A stretch of 64,000 bases of DNA from the NCBI RefSeq assembly GCF_000733475.1, contig NZ_JPFK01000003.1, positions 186,001 to 250,000 of the forward strand, read 5' to 3'. A program made the position numbers and the translations under genes. Shown in pieces: positions 26,139 to 34,983 of the stretch. The notes below the pieces were generated by a model. It was not told the DNA's origin. It saw only the letters and a list, made by a program, of their open reading frames with translations, and ran no database searches. This DNA is from Mangrovimonas yunxiaonensis. Its GTDB lineage: Bacteria; Bacteroidota; Bacteroidia; Flavobacteriales; Flavobacteriaceae. Position 1 is the first letter of the stretch. Each line of letters begins with the position of its first letter.

Positions 26139-27011
26139 TTAAGTTGTTGCCTTCTCCACTTTGTAATTTGATGGTGACATGTTGAACTGCTCTTTAAACA
26201 CGCGGCTAAAATGAGAGGCGTTATTAAAGCCACAATCAAATGCAATTTCTTGAATGGATTTTTTTGAGGTTATTAATTGCGATTTGGCTAGTTGCAATCG
26301 GCGTTCAACGAGCCATTTGCCCGGTGTGGTTTTATAATAGGTATAAAAATCTCTTTTAAACTTGGATAGGCTTCTATTGGCAATATCGGCAAACGCTTCT
26401 AGGTTTAAATTAACCCGATAATTGTTTTCCATAACCTCCCAAATCGGGGTTTCATATTCGTCCACAATACTCAAAATATACGCCAGTATGTGCTTGTTAT
26501 TTGGATGAGAAAAAATGGTAAAAAGCAACTCCTTAAATTTATTTTCCAAAATACCTTCGGGCAATTGCGTTTCTCTTCCAAAATAGGGGATAAAACTATT
26601 GTAACAGTTACGTATTTGGTCGTTTATTTCAAAAGAGAGTTTTACTTCAGAAGTTACATCTGGTAAATTGTTCAACTTTAAATGTGGTTTAAAATCGTCA
26701 AAAATGCTTCGTAAATAATCATCTTTTAAGTAAAACACCAAGACGTCCCACCCTGAATAATCTGATGTCATTTCCTGCAAGAAAGCACAGCGTTTAAGCA
26801 TAAAACCTGTATTTTCATTGGCCAAATATTTTTGATTGCCAAAATGCAACACACGCTTACCGCTAATAGTAAAATTAAACTGAATGTGTTTTGAATAAAG
26901 CTTTAAAATGTTGTCTTTTTGTGGGCAGCTATAATACAAAAACAGCGTGTCCTTTAAGCTATACTGTGGAAAAGTATCCGGATTTGTTTTATGTGCTTTA
27001 TACAGGTCCAT
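26139..27011 (-). CDS. AraC family regulator, tandem copy b
   Basis: The 290-residue twin of the 25241 product begins 13 bases after the DUF4242-AraC stop. The same sensing half (LFLYYSCPQKD, LLKRCAF-like segments) and the same DNA-binding half occur. Differences cluster in the extreme C terminus (EQFNMSPSNYKVEKATT) and in a few surface positions, so divergence after duplication is moderate. It is also related to the more distant 16298 product. Confidence 0.92.
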   Translation of the reverse strand: MDLYKAHKTNPDTFPQYSLKDTLFLYYSCPQKDNILKLYSKHIQFNFTISGKRVLHFGNQKYLANENTGFMLKRCAFLQEMTSDYSGWDVLVFYLKDDYLRSIFDDFKPHLKLNNLPDVTSEVKLSFEINDQIRNCYNSFIPYFGRETQLPEGILENKFKELLFTIFSHPNNKHILAYILSIVDEYETPIWEVMENNYRVNLNLEAFADIANRSLSKFKRDFYTYYKTTPGKWLVERRLQLAKSQLITSKKSIQEIAFDCGFNNASHFSRVFKEQFNMSPSNYKVEKATT

Positions 27012-27024
27012 AACAAACCAAATT

Positions 27025-28107
27025 TTAAGATGCGACTAACATTTTTGAAGGCGATACGCCATATTTACTTTTAAAATTCTTGGTGAAATAAGATGGGTTA
27101 GAATACCCCAACAGGTAGGCAATTTCAGAGATTGAATGTTTATTTTCCTTTATTAAGCTCAAAGCCTTGTTCATTTTTATATCCCGAATAAACAAAATAG
27201 GTGATCTACCTGTTAATGCTGTAATTTTTCGGTACAATTGCGGACGGCTTACACCCAAATCATGGCTAATGTTGGCAACATTAAACGTTTCGTTGGACAG
27301 GTTTTTCTCTGTATAGTCAAAAAAGTTTTCTATAAATTTTTGTTGTGCTGCTGTTACAACTTTTATACCTGAACGACTCTCATCGCCTTTTTCTGTAAGT
27401 AATTTAGAAAAGTTCTTAGAGAGGACTATCTCGCCATTATTTGCCATTAAAGCCAGTTGCTTGGTAAAATCTATGGCGTCTTTAAAAAAACCATCACTAT
27501 GCGTTATGGGTTGGCCTTCGGCTAAACCCATTCTAAATTCAATGGTATCTCTTTCGGAAAGTAAATTCTGAATATTTAAAGCGCAACGATAAGCATCTGT
27601 TGTGTTGCTGAATACTGCAATAATACTATCGTCAGTTATATTTTTAACTTCGGTTCCCTTGTGTTTCTCTAGAGATTTAAACACTTGATTTTTAGAAACT
27701 ACAGGCACCTTAAACCTACTCATGTTATCTGTATTGGCTTGATTTGTTTTTGCTAAAATATCTACAATAAGAATAAATCGAAACCCTGTATCCAGGTTGC
27801 CGTTATTGTAATAAACAATGCCATGGTCTACCTTATGGTTCTTCCCCATAAATGCATTAATCAGGCCCATTTCAACTTCAACAATATTACAAGCTACATT
27901 GCCGTGAGCTTCTTTATGGACCTTTTCACAAGCCTCGGCGTTGGGGCCTTCAATTAAACAGAATATGGTTCCTGCATCTTGGTTAATCCAAAACTGATGG
28001 TACTTTACGCCATACTTGCTTTGGGTTTGCTTATCGGCCATGTGGCCCTGTTTTACATCTTCTACAGTTACTCCTGGAAAATGATGGTAATCCATATAAA
28101 TGGGCAT
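27025..28107 (-). CDS. DUF4242 - cyclase-like - AraC fusion regulator
   Basis: The 360-residue protein has three parts. Residues 1-90 match the DUF4242 (SCO4226-like nickel-binding) fold: MPIYMDYHHFPGVTVEDV and HGNVACNIVEVEMG. Residues about 108-240 have the layout of a class III nucleotide cyclase domain, with FRFILIVDILAK, then TDDSIIAVFSNTTDAYRCA, then LSERDTIEFRMGLAEGQP; the catalytic aspartates are not clearly conserved, so it may be only a sensor. Residues about 255-355 are an AraC domain (LGVSRPQLYRKITALT and IAYLLGYSNPSYFTKNFK). It directly precedes the tandem AraC genes and follows the P450. Confidence 0.85.
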   Translation of the reverse strand: MPIYMDYHHFPGVTVEDVKQGHMADKQTQSKYGVKYHQFWINQDAGTIFCLIEGPNAEACEKVHKEAHGNVACNIVEVEMGLINAFMGKNHKVDHGIVYYNNGNLDTGFRFILIVDILAKTNQANTDNMSRFKVPVVSKNQVFKSLEKHKGTEVKNITDDSIIAVFSNTTDAYRCALNIQNLLSERDTIEFRMGLAEGQPITHSDGFFKDAIDFTKQLALMANNGEIVLSKNFSKLLTEKGDESRSGIKVVTAAQQKFIENFFDYTEKNLSNETFNVANISHDLGVSRPQLYRKITALTGRSPILFIRDIKMNKALSLIKENKHSISEIAYLLGYSNPSYFTKNFKSKYGVSPSKMLVAS

Positions 28108-28148
28108 AGCAAAAACAGTTTAATTACTAATCAGTTAAGCTATCGATC

Positions 28149-28244
28149 AAGGAAAGAGGAACTTAAAGATACAGAAAAAAAAACTACACCTTGCTGTTTT
28201 TAAGCTTAAAAATAACGTTGGCATTTTTAGGCTTAAGGGTTATT
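28149..28244. repeat. Direct repeat, right copy: P450 3' end and flank
   Basis: This is the intact counterpart of 20033-20126, overlapping the last codons of the P450 gene. The two copies lie about 8.1 kb apart in direct orientation and bracket the second oxidase module. Confidence 0.85.
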
Positions 28245-29530
28245 AAAGGATTTATTTCTATGGTTTGCTTGGTTGGATGAATGCTGAACCGTAGTAAAAG
28301 CTCGGAAATTGCCAGAGTCATTTCGTACATCGCGAAATTATTACCAATACACTTTCTTGGGCCAGCACCAAACGGAAAATAGTGAGAAGTGTAGTGTTTG
28401 GCCTTTTCTGGTGAGAACCTATCTGGATTAAATTGCTCTGGCGATTCCCAAAGCTCAGGGTGCTTGTGGATTTCTAAAATAGAGAATAAAAAATTGGTGC
28501 CTTTTTTAAATTGGTAACCATGGCAAACATCGGGTTCTATGTTTACCCGATCTATAAAATATGCTGGGGGATATAGGCGCAGCGTCTCTTCTATTAGCTG
28601 TTTGGCCAATTGCGATTTTAACAACTCCTCCATCACCGTTGGGTTTTGACTTAAAATATCTTGATGTTGGTCTGCCACTTTTTCTTGCCATTCGGGGTGG
28701 TGTGCTAATAATTGTACGGCAAAACTTAACGCATTGGCTGTGGTCTCGTGGCCCGCCACAAACAGCACCAAAATTTCATCGATTAGCTGCTCGTTTCCCA
28801 TAACAGAACCATCGTCATACCTGGCGCCTAACAACATATCCAGCAAATCGTTGTTTTGCACTTTAGATTGTTTTCTTCTTTCGATAATGTCCTGTAGGAT
28901 ATCTCTAGACGCTTGGGTACGCGCTAATTGTTTTTTTATAACCCCAAAGGATTTAAAGTACCATTTCAAATAAGGTTGCCGCAACTCTTTTACCAGCATC
29001 TGTTGGTTTTCTTCGGTCACGTCTTGAAGGGTTTTTATTTCTTCATCTGTGGCTGCATTGCTAAACAACGCCTTTACCACAACCTTAAATGCCAGATTGC
29101 TAAAAAACGGCAACACATCAAACGCAACGTCTTCCTTTAGTTGGTTTAATTCCTCTACAATGGTTTGTTTTATGGTTACAACAAGGCTTTCCAGGTGTTT
29201 TTTATGAAAGGCAGGTTGAATTAATTTCCGTTGTCTTTTCCAATGGTCTCCCTCGGCTGTTAACAAGCCTTTACCTAAATACTTGGCGAGGTCTTTTGTT
29301 TGAATGGGCGATTTTTTATAGTTTTTCCAATGTTTTTGAAGCACATGTTCTGCCAAAACAGCGTCTCTAGAAAAAACGGCATAATTCCCAAAGCCTAAGT
29401 TAAGCTTAAAGGTGTCGCCATAACGTTCAAAATTCTTATGGTGAAAGGGTAAAGGGTTATTAAGAATGCTTATGGCTTGCCTTAAAAAGGTAAAGGTTGA
29501 TACTTCTGGTATTTTTTTAATACCCTCCAT
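28184..29530 (-). CDS. Cytochrome P450
   Basis: The 448-residue monooxygenase has the haem motif FGAGPRKCIG (ligand C394), the I-helix oxygen motif AGHETTAN and the ExxR motif EETLRLYP. No membrane anchor is visible, so it is a soluble enzyme needing ferredoxin and reductase from elsewhere. Its ATG (29530) overlaps the ruvB stop by one base (TAATG), which implies translational coupling. The bacterial CYP102/CYP132-like look of the sequence hints at fatty-acid or similar hydrophobic substrates, but this is not certain. Its 3' tail is duplicated at 20033. Confidence 0.96.
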   Translation of the reverse strand: MEGIKKIPEVSTFTFLRQAISILNNPLPFHHKNFERYGDTFKLNLGFGNYAVFSRDAVLAEHVLQKHWKNYKKSPIQTKDLAKYLGKGLLTAEGDHWKRQRKLIQPAFHKKHLESLVVTIKQTIVEELNQLKEDVAFDVLPFFSNLAFKVVVKALFSNAATDEEIKTLQDVTEENQQMLVKELRQPYLKWYFKSFGVIKKQLARTQASRDILQDIIERRKQSKVQNNDLLDMLLGARYDDGSVMGNEQLIDEILVLFVAGHETTANALSFAVQLLAHHPEWQEKVADQHQDILSQNPTVMEELLKSQLAKQLIEETLRLYPPAYFIDRVNIEPDVCHGYQFKKGTNFLFSILEIHKHPELWESPEQFNPDRFSPEKAKHYTSHYFPFGAGPRKCIGNNFAMYEMTLAISELLLRFSIHPTKQTIEINPLITLKPKNANVIFKLKNSKV

Positions 29531-30552
29531 TAAAATAGCCCACCCTGTGTGTCTTTAATTTTCCCTAAATGCTTGTAAGCCAAAGCTGTTACTTCGCGAC
29601 CCCGGGGTGTGCGCACAATAAACCCTTGTTGAATAAGGAAGGGTTCGTATACTTCTTCTATGGTTTCTGCACTCTCCGATACGGCAGTAGCCAAGGTGGT
29701 AATGCCTACTGGGCCACCCTTAAACTTATCGATAATGGTTGTAAGTATTTTATTGTCCATTTCATCTAGACCATGGGCATCTACATTTAAGGCCTTTAAG
29801 GCAAACTTCGCAATCTTAACATCTATATTGCCATCGCCTTTAATTTGTGCAAAGTCTCTAACACGTCTCAATAAAGCGTTTGCTATACGTGGCGTACCAC
29901 GGCTACGCCCGGCAATTTCTATTGCGGCTTCCATAGAAATGGGCACCTTTAAAATAGAAGCACTACGCTGTACGATGTTGGTGAGCAAATCGGTGTTATA
30001 GTACTCCAGCCTACTGCTAATACCAAAACGGGCTCTCATAGGCGCTGTAAGCAAGCCTGAGCGGGTTGTTGCCCCTACCAAAGTAAATGGGTTTAGATTG
30101 ATTTGTACCGTACGTGCATTAGGCCCCGTTTCTATCATGATATCAATCTTATAATCTTCCATAGCAGAATACAGATATTCTTCTACTATGGGGCTTAAAC
30201 GGTGAATTTCGTCAATAAACAACACGTCCCGTTCGTCTAGATTGGTTAATAAGCCTGCTAGATCGCCTGGTTTGTCTAAAACGGGTCCTGAGGTAACTTT
30301 TATGCCGACATCCAGTTCGCTGGCTAAAATATGTGCTAGCGTTGTTTTACCAAGACCTGGAGGGCCATGAAACAAGGTGTGATCTAAGGCTTCATCTCTT
30401 AAATTGGCAGCCTTAACAAATATCTGAAGGTTTTCTAGAACTTGATCCTGTCCTGTAAAATCGTTAAATGACAGTGGCCGTAGTTTTTTTTCTACATCAA
30501 CTTCATCAGAGGAATAGTTAGTATTTGTTGGGTCTAAATGTTCGTTCATCAT
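29530..30552 (-). CDS. ruvB: Holliday junction branch migration ATPase RuvB
   Basis: RuvB is the hexameric AAA+ motor that, with RuvA, moves Holliday junctions. At 340 aa it has the normal length. Walker A is [12 protein letters not shown], Walker B is [10 protein letters not shown], sensor 1 is [11 protein letters not shown], the arginine-finger region is APMRARFG, and the C-terminal winged helix carries [15 protein letters not shown]. It is the first gene of a short unit with the P450 and follows the terminator of the respiratory operon. Confidence 0.98.
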   Translation of the reverse strand: MMNEHLDPTNTNYSSDEVDVEKKLRPLSFNDFTGQDQVLENLQIFVKAANLRDEALDHTLFHGPPGLGKTTLAHILASELDVGIKVTSGPVLDKPGDLAGLLTNLDERDVLFIDEIHRLSPIVEEYLYSAMEDYKIDIMIETGPNARTVQINLNPFTLVGATTRSGLLTAPMRARFGISSRLEYYNTDLLTNIVQRSASILKVPISMEAAIEIAGRSRGTPRIANALLRRVRDFAQIKGDGNIDVKIAKFALKALNVDAHGLDEMDNKILTTIIDKFKGGPVGITTLATAVSESAETIEEVYEPFLIQQGFIVRTPRGREVTALAYKHLGKIKDTQGGLF

Positions 30553-30645
30553 ACTACCTATATGGCTAAGGTCTATTTTAATTACGCGACTTCCTCACTT
30601 TTTAAGGTTTACCAGATAAGTTTGGAAAGACAGAAAAGCTTTAGA

Positions 30646-30672
30646 CAAATATAAAGAAAAAGCCTTTCCCAA
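30646..30672 (-). promoter_or_regulatory. Probable ruvB promoter
   Basis: TATATTTG (30653-30646, minus) is an exact -7 element, with TTG 16 bases upstream inside the neighbouring terminator. The spacing is shorter than usual, so the -33 is tentative. Confidence 0.5.
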
Positions 30673-30688
30673 TTGGGAAAGGCTTTTT
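30657..30688 (-). terminator. Terminator of the act-cox operon
   Basis: A fully palindromic 32-base hairpin (arms 30657-30670 and 30675-30688, centre AATT) is flanked by A and T tracts, 21 bases after the coxA stop. It could act on both strands and overlaps the ruvB promoter region. Confidence 0.92.
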
Positions 30689-30708
30689 AAATATTCGTTT
30701 TATCAGCA

Positions 30709-32499
30709 TTAGTGCTGTAACTCTTCTTCGCCTTCTTTTAAAGGCACTGTTTGCGGCACAAAGTCTGTGTCTTGCCCTGGCTTGCTGTAATCGTAAGCCC
30801 AACGGTGTACGTGAGGAATTTCTCCTGGCCAGTTACCGTGTACATGCTCTACAGGGGTAGTCCACTCTAGTGTGTTGGCTTTCCATGGGTTTTGTTCGGC
30901 TTTCTTTCCGAAGAAAATACTGTGAACAAGGTTGTAAATAAACACCAATTGGAACGCCCCACCTACTAAGGCAAATATTGTAATAACAACGTTTACGTTG
31001 GCTAAATCGTCGAATAATGGGAAATTAGAGTTGGTATAGTAACGTCTTGGTAACCCTGCCATACCAATAAAGTGCATTGGGAAAAATACCCCGTAGGCAC
31101 AAATTGCGGTAATCCAGAAGTGAATGTAGCCTAGGTTTTTGTTCATCATTCTACCAAACATTTTAGGGAACCAGTGGTAAATACCAGCAAACATACCATA
31201 TAAGGCAGAAATACCCATTACCAAGTGGAAGTGTGCTACCACGAAGTAAGTATCGTGAACGTTAATGTCTAGGGCACTATCTCCTAAAATAATTCCTGTT
31301 AATCCACCTGTTATAAACGTAGATACCATACCTATAGAAAACAACATGCCTGTGTTCATTTGTAGGTTACCCTTCCATAGGGTTGTAATCCAGTTAAAGG
31401 CTTTTACGGCCGAAGGTATCGCGATTAATAAGGTTGTAAATGTAAATACCGATCCTAGGAATGGGTTCATTCCTGATACGAACATGTGGTGTCCCCAAAC
31501 AATGGTTGAAAGGAAAGCAATGGCTAATACCGATGCAATCATGGCTCTATAACCAAATATTGGCTTACGTGAGTTTACAGCTAAAATTTCTGAAACAATT
31601 CCCATAGCAGGTAAGATTACAATGTATACCTCTGGGTGACCTAAAAACCAGAATAAGTGTTCGAACAATACCGGCGATCCGCCTTGGTAATGTAAAACCT
31701 CACCTTGAATAAAGATATCTGATAAGAAGAATGACGTTCCGAAACTTCTATCCATGATTAATAACAATGCAGCCGATAATAATACTGGGAACGATACCAC
31801 ACCAATAATTGCTGTTACAAAAAACGTCCAGATGGTTAAAGGTAAACGTGTCATAGACATGCCTTTTGTTCTTAAGTTAAGAACGGTAACGATGTAGTTA
31901 AGCGACCCTAATAAAGAAGACGCAATAAATATCGCCATAGAGATTAACCACATGGTCATTCCTGCACCAGAACCTCCTTGCGCCATTGGTAAGGCACTTA
32001 GCGGTGGGTAAATGGTCCATCCTGCTGCGGCTGGTCCTGCTTCTAAGAATAATGAGAAAATCATTAATACACTAGATAGGAAGAACAACCAATAAGATAC
32101 CATGTTAAGGAATCCTGAGGCCATATCGCGCGCACCAATTTGTAACGGAATTAACAGGTTACTAAAGGTACCACTAAGTCCAGCGGTTAGTACAAAGAAT
32201 ACCATGATTGTTCCGTGAATGGTCACTAATGCTAAGTAAATATCAGCATCCATAACACCATCTGGTGCCCACTTTCCTAACAAGGCTTCGAAAAGCACGT
32301 TAGGTTCCTCTGGCCAGGCAATTTGTATTCTGAACAATAAAGACATCATAACCCCAATAACGCCCATTATAGTCCCTGTAATAAGGTACTGCTTGGCAAT
32401 CATTTTATGGTCCTGACTGAATATATATTTTGTTATAAACGTTTCCTTATGATGATGCCCGTGGTCGTCGTGTGCGTGAGTATCTGCGTGTGCTGACAT
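30709..32499 (-). CDS. coxA: Cytochrome c oxidase subunit I
   Basis: This haem-copper subunit reduces oxygen and pumps protons. At 596 aa it has about 12-14 membrane helices. The haem a ligand site (TIHGTIMVFFV), the cross-linked His-Tyr and proton-gate motif GHPEVYIVILP (glutamate present, A1-type), the CuB histidines in WGHHMFVSG and the haem ligands in VHDTYFVVAHFH are all intact. The N-terminal segment is unusually His-rich (HADTHAHDDHGHHHKE). It is the last gene of the eight-gene respiratory operon, 27 bases after subunit II. Confidence 0.97.
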   Translation of the reverse strand: MSAHADTHAHDDHGHHHKETFITKYIFSQDHKMIAKQYLITGTIMGVIGVMMSLLFRIQIAWPEEPNVLFEALLGKWAPDGVMDADIYLALVTIHGTIMVFFVLTAGLSGTFSNLLIPLQIGARDMASGFLNMVSYWLFFLSSVLMIFSLFLEAGPAAAGWTIYPPLSALPMAQGGSGAGMTMWLISMAIFIASSLLGSLNYIVTVLNLRTKGMSMTRLPLTIWTFFVTAIIGVVSFPVLLSAALLLIMDRSFGTSFFLSDIFIQGEVLHYQGGSPVLFEHLFWFLGHPEVYIVILPAMGIVSEILAVNSRKPIFGYRAMIASVLAIAFLSTIVWGHHMFVSGMNPFLGSVFTFTTLLIAIPSAVKAFNWITTLWKGNLQMNTGMLFSIGMVSTFITGGLTGIILGDSALDINVHDTYFVVAHFHLVMGISALYGMFAGIYHWFPKMFGRMMNKNLGYIHFWITAICAYGVFFPMHFIGMAGLPRRYYTNSNFPLFDDLANVNVVITIFALVGGAFQLVFIYNLVHSIFFGKKAEQNPWKANTLEWTTPVEHVHGNWPGEIPHVHRWAYDYSKPGQDTDFVPQTVPLKEGEEELQH

Positions 32500-32526
32500 A
32501 ATCTTTTCTCGTTTTAGTCTATTGGT

Positions 32527-33588
32527 TTAGTTAATTAAAGAATTTTTAAAGGTCTTTTGCTCTTTTATCCAAGCGTCATACTCTTCTTGAGTTTCTACGA
32601 TAATTTTCATTTGCATGTTATAATGTGAAGTTCCACAAATCTTGTTACAAATTAACAAATAATCGAACTCGTATCTTAGATCTTGCCCTTTAGCTTCTAT
32701 CTCGTCTTTGTTTTCAACTCTAATCTTATTGATGTTCGCAACTTTATCAATAATATCAGGGTTTTGTCTCATTTCTGCTGTCGTTACCGAAGGTGTAAAA
32801 CCAAATTGGGTAATCATGCCCGGAACACAGTTCATTTGTGCTCTAAAGTGTGGCATATAAGCCGAGTGCAATACATCTTGCGAACGCATTTTAAACAGTA
32901 CTGGTCTGCCTACAGGCAAGTGCAATTCTGTTGTAATGATATCGTCTTGTGCATTAGGGTCAGACTCGTCTACACCCAAAATGTTCGCTTTATCGATATC
33001 TATTAAACGTACGTTAGCTTTACCTAATACGTTGTCTTGACCAGCGTATCTAGCTTTCCAGTTAAACTGTTGTGCGTATAATTCTATAATTAATGGATCT
33101 TCATCTTCATTAACGTTCATAATGCTAGACCAAGTAAACAACCCGTAAATAATTAACCCGGCAAGGGTAATAACTGGTATAATGGTCCAAATGGCTTCTA
33201 GCGTATTGTTATCGGCATAAAACAAGGCTTTCTTCCCTTTCTCTCCTTTGTATTTAAAGGCGAAATAATGCAGTAAGAATTGTGTTATGGTTTGAACAAT
33301 AAAAATAAGAACCAATGAAATGATCATTAACGTATCTATCTGAGAACCATGTTCTGAAGCCGCATTAGACAACAATGGTAAGTCACCCCATTTACAAACA
33401 GAAACAATTGTTATGGCGTAAATAAAGACAAGGAAAGCCATCATTAAATACCCATTAATCTTATTGTCCTTGTCTGTTGCAATCTGTCCGTTATCTGAAC
33501 CTATATTGGCTAAATCGAAAATCTTAACCATTTGCCAAATAGCAACAGCTACAAAAAATACTATTAAAATTGTTAATAAAGCAGTCAT
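32527..33588 (-). CDS. coxB: Cytochrome c oxidase subunit II
   Basis: Subunit II receives electrons from cytochrome c at its CuA centre. The 353-residue protein has an N-terminal membrane segment (TALLTILIVFFVAVAIW), two further hydrophobic segments and the cupredoxin domain. CuA ligands are seen in DVLHSAYMPHF and CNKICGTSHYNM. No C-terminal cytochrome c domain is fused, so the haem c donor must be separate, probably ActE or the ActA domain. It sits between actF and coxA. Confidence 0.96.
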   Translation of the reverse strand: MTALLTILIVFFVAVAIWQMVKIFDLANIGSDNGQIATDKDNKINGYLMMAFLVFIYAITIVSVCKWGDLPLLSNAASEHGSQIDTLMIISLVLIFIVQTITQFLLHYFAFKYKGEKGKKALFYADNNTLEAIWTIIPVITLAGLIIYGLFTWSSIMNVNEDEDPLIIELYAQQFNWKARYAGQDNVLGKANVRLIDIDKANILGVDESDPNAQDDIITTELHLPVGRPVLFKMRSQDVLHSAYMPHFRAQMNCVPGMITQFGFTPSVTTAEMRQNPDIIDKVANINKIRVENKDEIEAKGQDLRYEFDYLLICNKICGTSHYNMQMKIIVETQEEYDAWIKEQKTFKNSLIN

Positions 33589-33616
33589 CTTTGTTTCTCT
33601 TCTTTACTTATTGATA

Positions 33617-34957
33617 TTAATAATGGAAATTTTCACTTTCCTTAATAAATGGGTTTCTCTTGGCTAATAATGGGGCCTTTGAAAGTGCTGTAAACGTTAC
33701 CAGCATAAATAGTCCTGCAAATAACAGTATGGCACCTATTTCTGGTACGCCTATAAACCATCTATCTCCTACTGTTGCTGGCATAATCATGTTAAACACA
33801 TCTAAATAATGCCCGAATAAAATAACAACACCTGCCATTACTATAAACCATGGTATACGTTTGTAATCGCTATTCATTAAGATTAATAATGGGAAGATAA
33901 AGTTTAAGGCTAGCATGCCAAAGAACGGTAGTTTATAATCGTTTATTCGTGTTATAAAGTAAGTTACTTCCTCTGGAATGTTAGAGTACCATATTAGCAT
34001 AAATTGTGAGAACCATAGGTAGGTCCAGAAAATACTAATGGCAAACATAAACTTGGCCAAATCGTGTAAATGGCTGTCGTTTACAAACTCCATTAAACCT
34101 TTCGATTTTAGGTACATGGTAATAAGTGCAATAACGGTAATACCACTTACAAACATACTTGCAAACACATACCACCCAAATAAAGTACTAAACCAGTGTG
34201 GGTCTACACTCATAATCCAATCCCATGACATCATAGATTCTGAATAAATATAGAATACTAGGAAAGCAGCAGCCCAACGGAACGATTTTTTAAAGTTCTT
34301 ATCGTCTTCTGCATTGTCTTGTGCTAAAGAGAACTTACGTGAGAAGTGTCTGTATAACGCCCAACCTGCAATAAATATAAGACCTCTTAAGGCAAACATC
34401 CCTATGTTTAACCACCCAGCTTTACCCTGGATAAGTTTATCGTGTGCTACAACATCTGGGTTCATCCAGATAAATAAATTGTAATGTCCAATAGTTCCCG
34501 ATGCTAAGGCAATGGCTAGTACTATTAGTCCTCCTGGTAACACATAGGCGGTAATGGCTTCCATGACTCTAAACAATACTGGAGACCAACCGGCTTGCGA
34601 GGCCCATTGAATGGCATAAAATGCCAATACACCAAGGGCAATCATGAAAAAGAAAAATGCTCCTACATATAATGCGGCCCAAGGGCGGTTAGCCATTTGG
34701 TGCTGAACGTGCTCTACATGTTCTTTATGGGCATCTACTACTTCGTGCGCACCGTCTTGGTGTGCCGTTTCGGCAGCGTGTTCGCCATGAGCGGCTTCTT
34801 CACCATGACCTCCATGATGCGAAGCTTCTTCGGCTAAAATAGTTTCAACTTCTTCAAAGGACTTATGGGATGTCATAAAACCATAACCAACACCTAATAA
34901 TCCTATAATAATTAGGGCTATTGAAAATGTTTTTAATTTATTCGAGAATGTGTACAT
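33617..34957 (-). CDS. actF: Alternative complex III membrane subunit ActF
   Basis: ActF is a polytopic quinol-associated subunit of alternative complex III, related to NrfD/ActC. The 446-residue protein has about ten membrane helices. Between helix 1 and helix 2 lies a His- and acid-rich loop (residues 43-88) with eleven histidines, not usual for the family core. Motifs WIMSVDPHWFST and HDLAKFMFAISIFW match ActF proteins. It follows actE and precedes coxB, as in related operons. Confidence 0.93.
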   Translation of the reverse strand: MYTFSNKLKTFSIALIIIGLLGVGYGFMTSHKSFEEVETILAEEASHHGGHGEEAAHGEHAAETAHQDGAHEVVDAHKEHVEHVQHQMANRPWAALYVGAFFFFMIALGVLAFYAIQWASQAGWSPVLFRVMEAITAYVLPGGLIVLAIALASGTIGHYNLFIWMNPDVVAHDKLIQGKAGWLNIGMFALRGLIFIAGWALYRHFSRKFSLAQDNAEDDKNFKKSFRWAAAFLVFYIYSESMMSWDWIMSVDPHWFSTLFGWYVFASMFVSGITVIALITMYLKSKGLMEFVNDSHLHDLAKFMFAISIFWTYLWFSQFMLIWYSNIPEEVTYFITRINDYKLPFFGMLALNFIFPLLILMNSDYKRIPWFIVMAGVVILFGHYLDVFNMIMPATVGDRWFIGVPEIGAILLFAGLFMLVTFTALSKAPLLAKRNPFIKESENFHY

Positions 34958-34983
34958 ATCTATATAAATAAACTTTATCTATC

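Noticed and set aside
16298-29530. Mobile element as explanation of the duplicated region
   Set aside because: No transposase, integrase, terminal inverted repeats or tRNA-linked attachment sites; the direct repeat is a gene tail, which suits unequal recombination.
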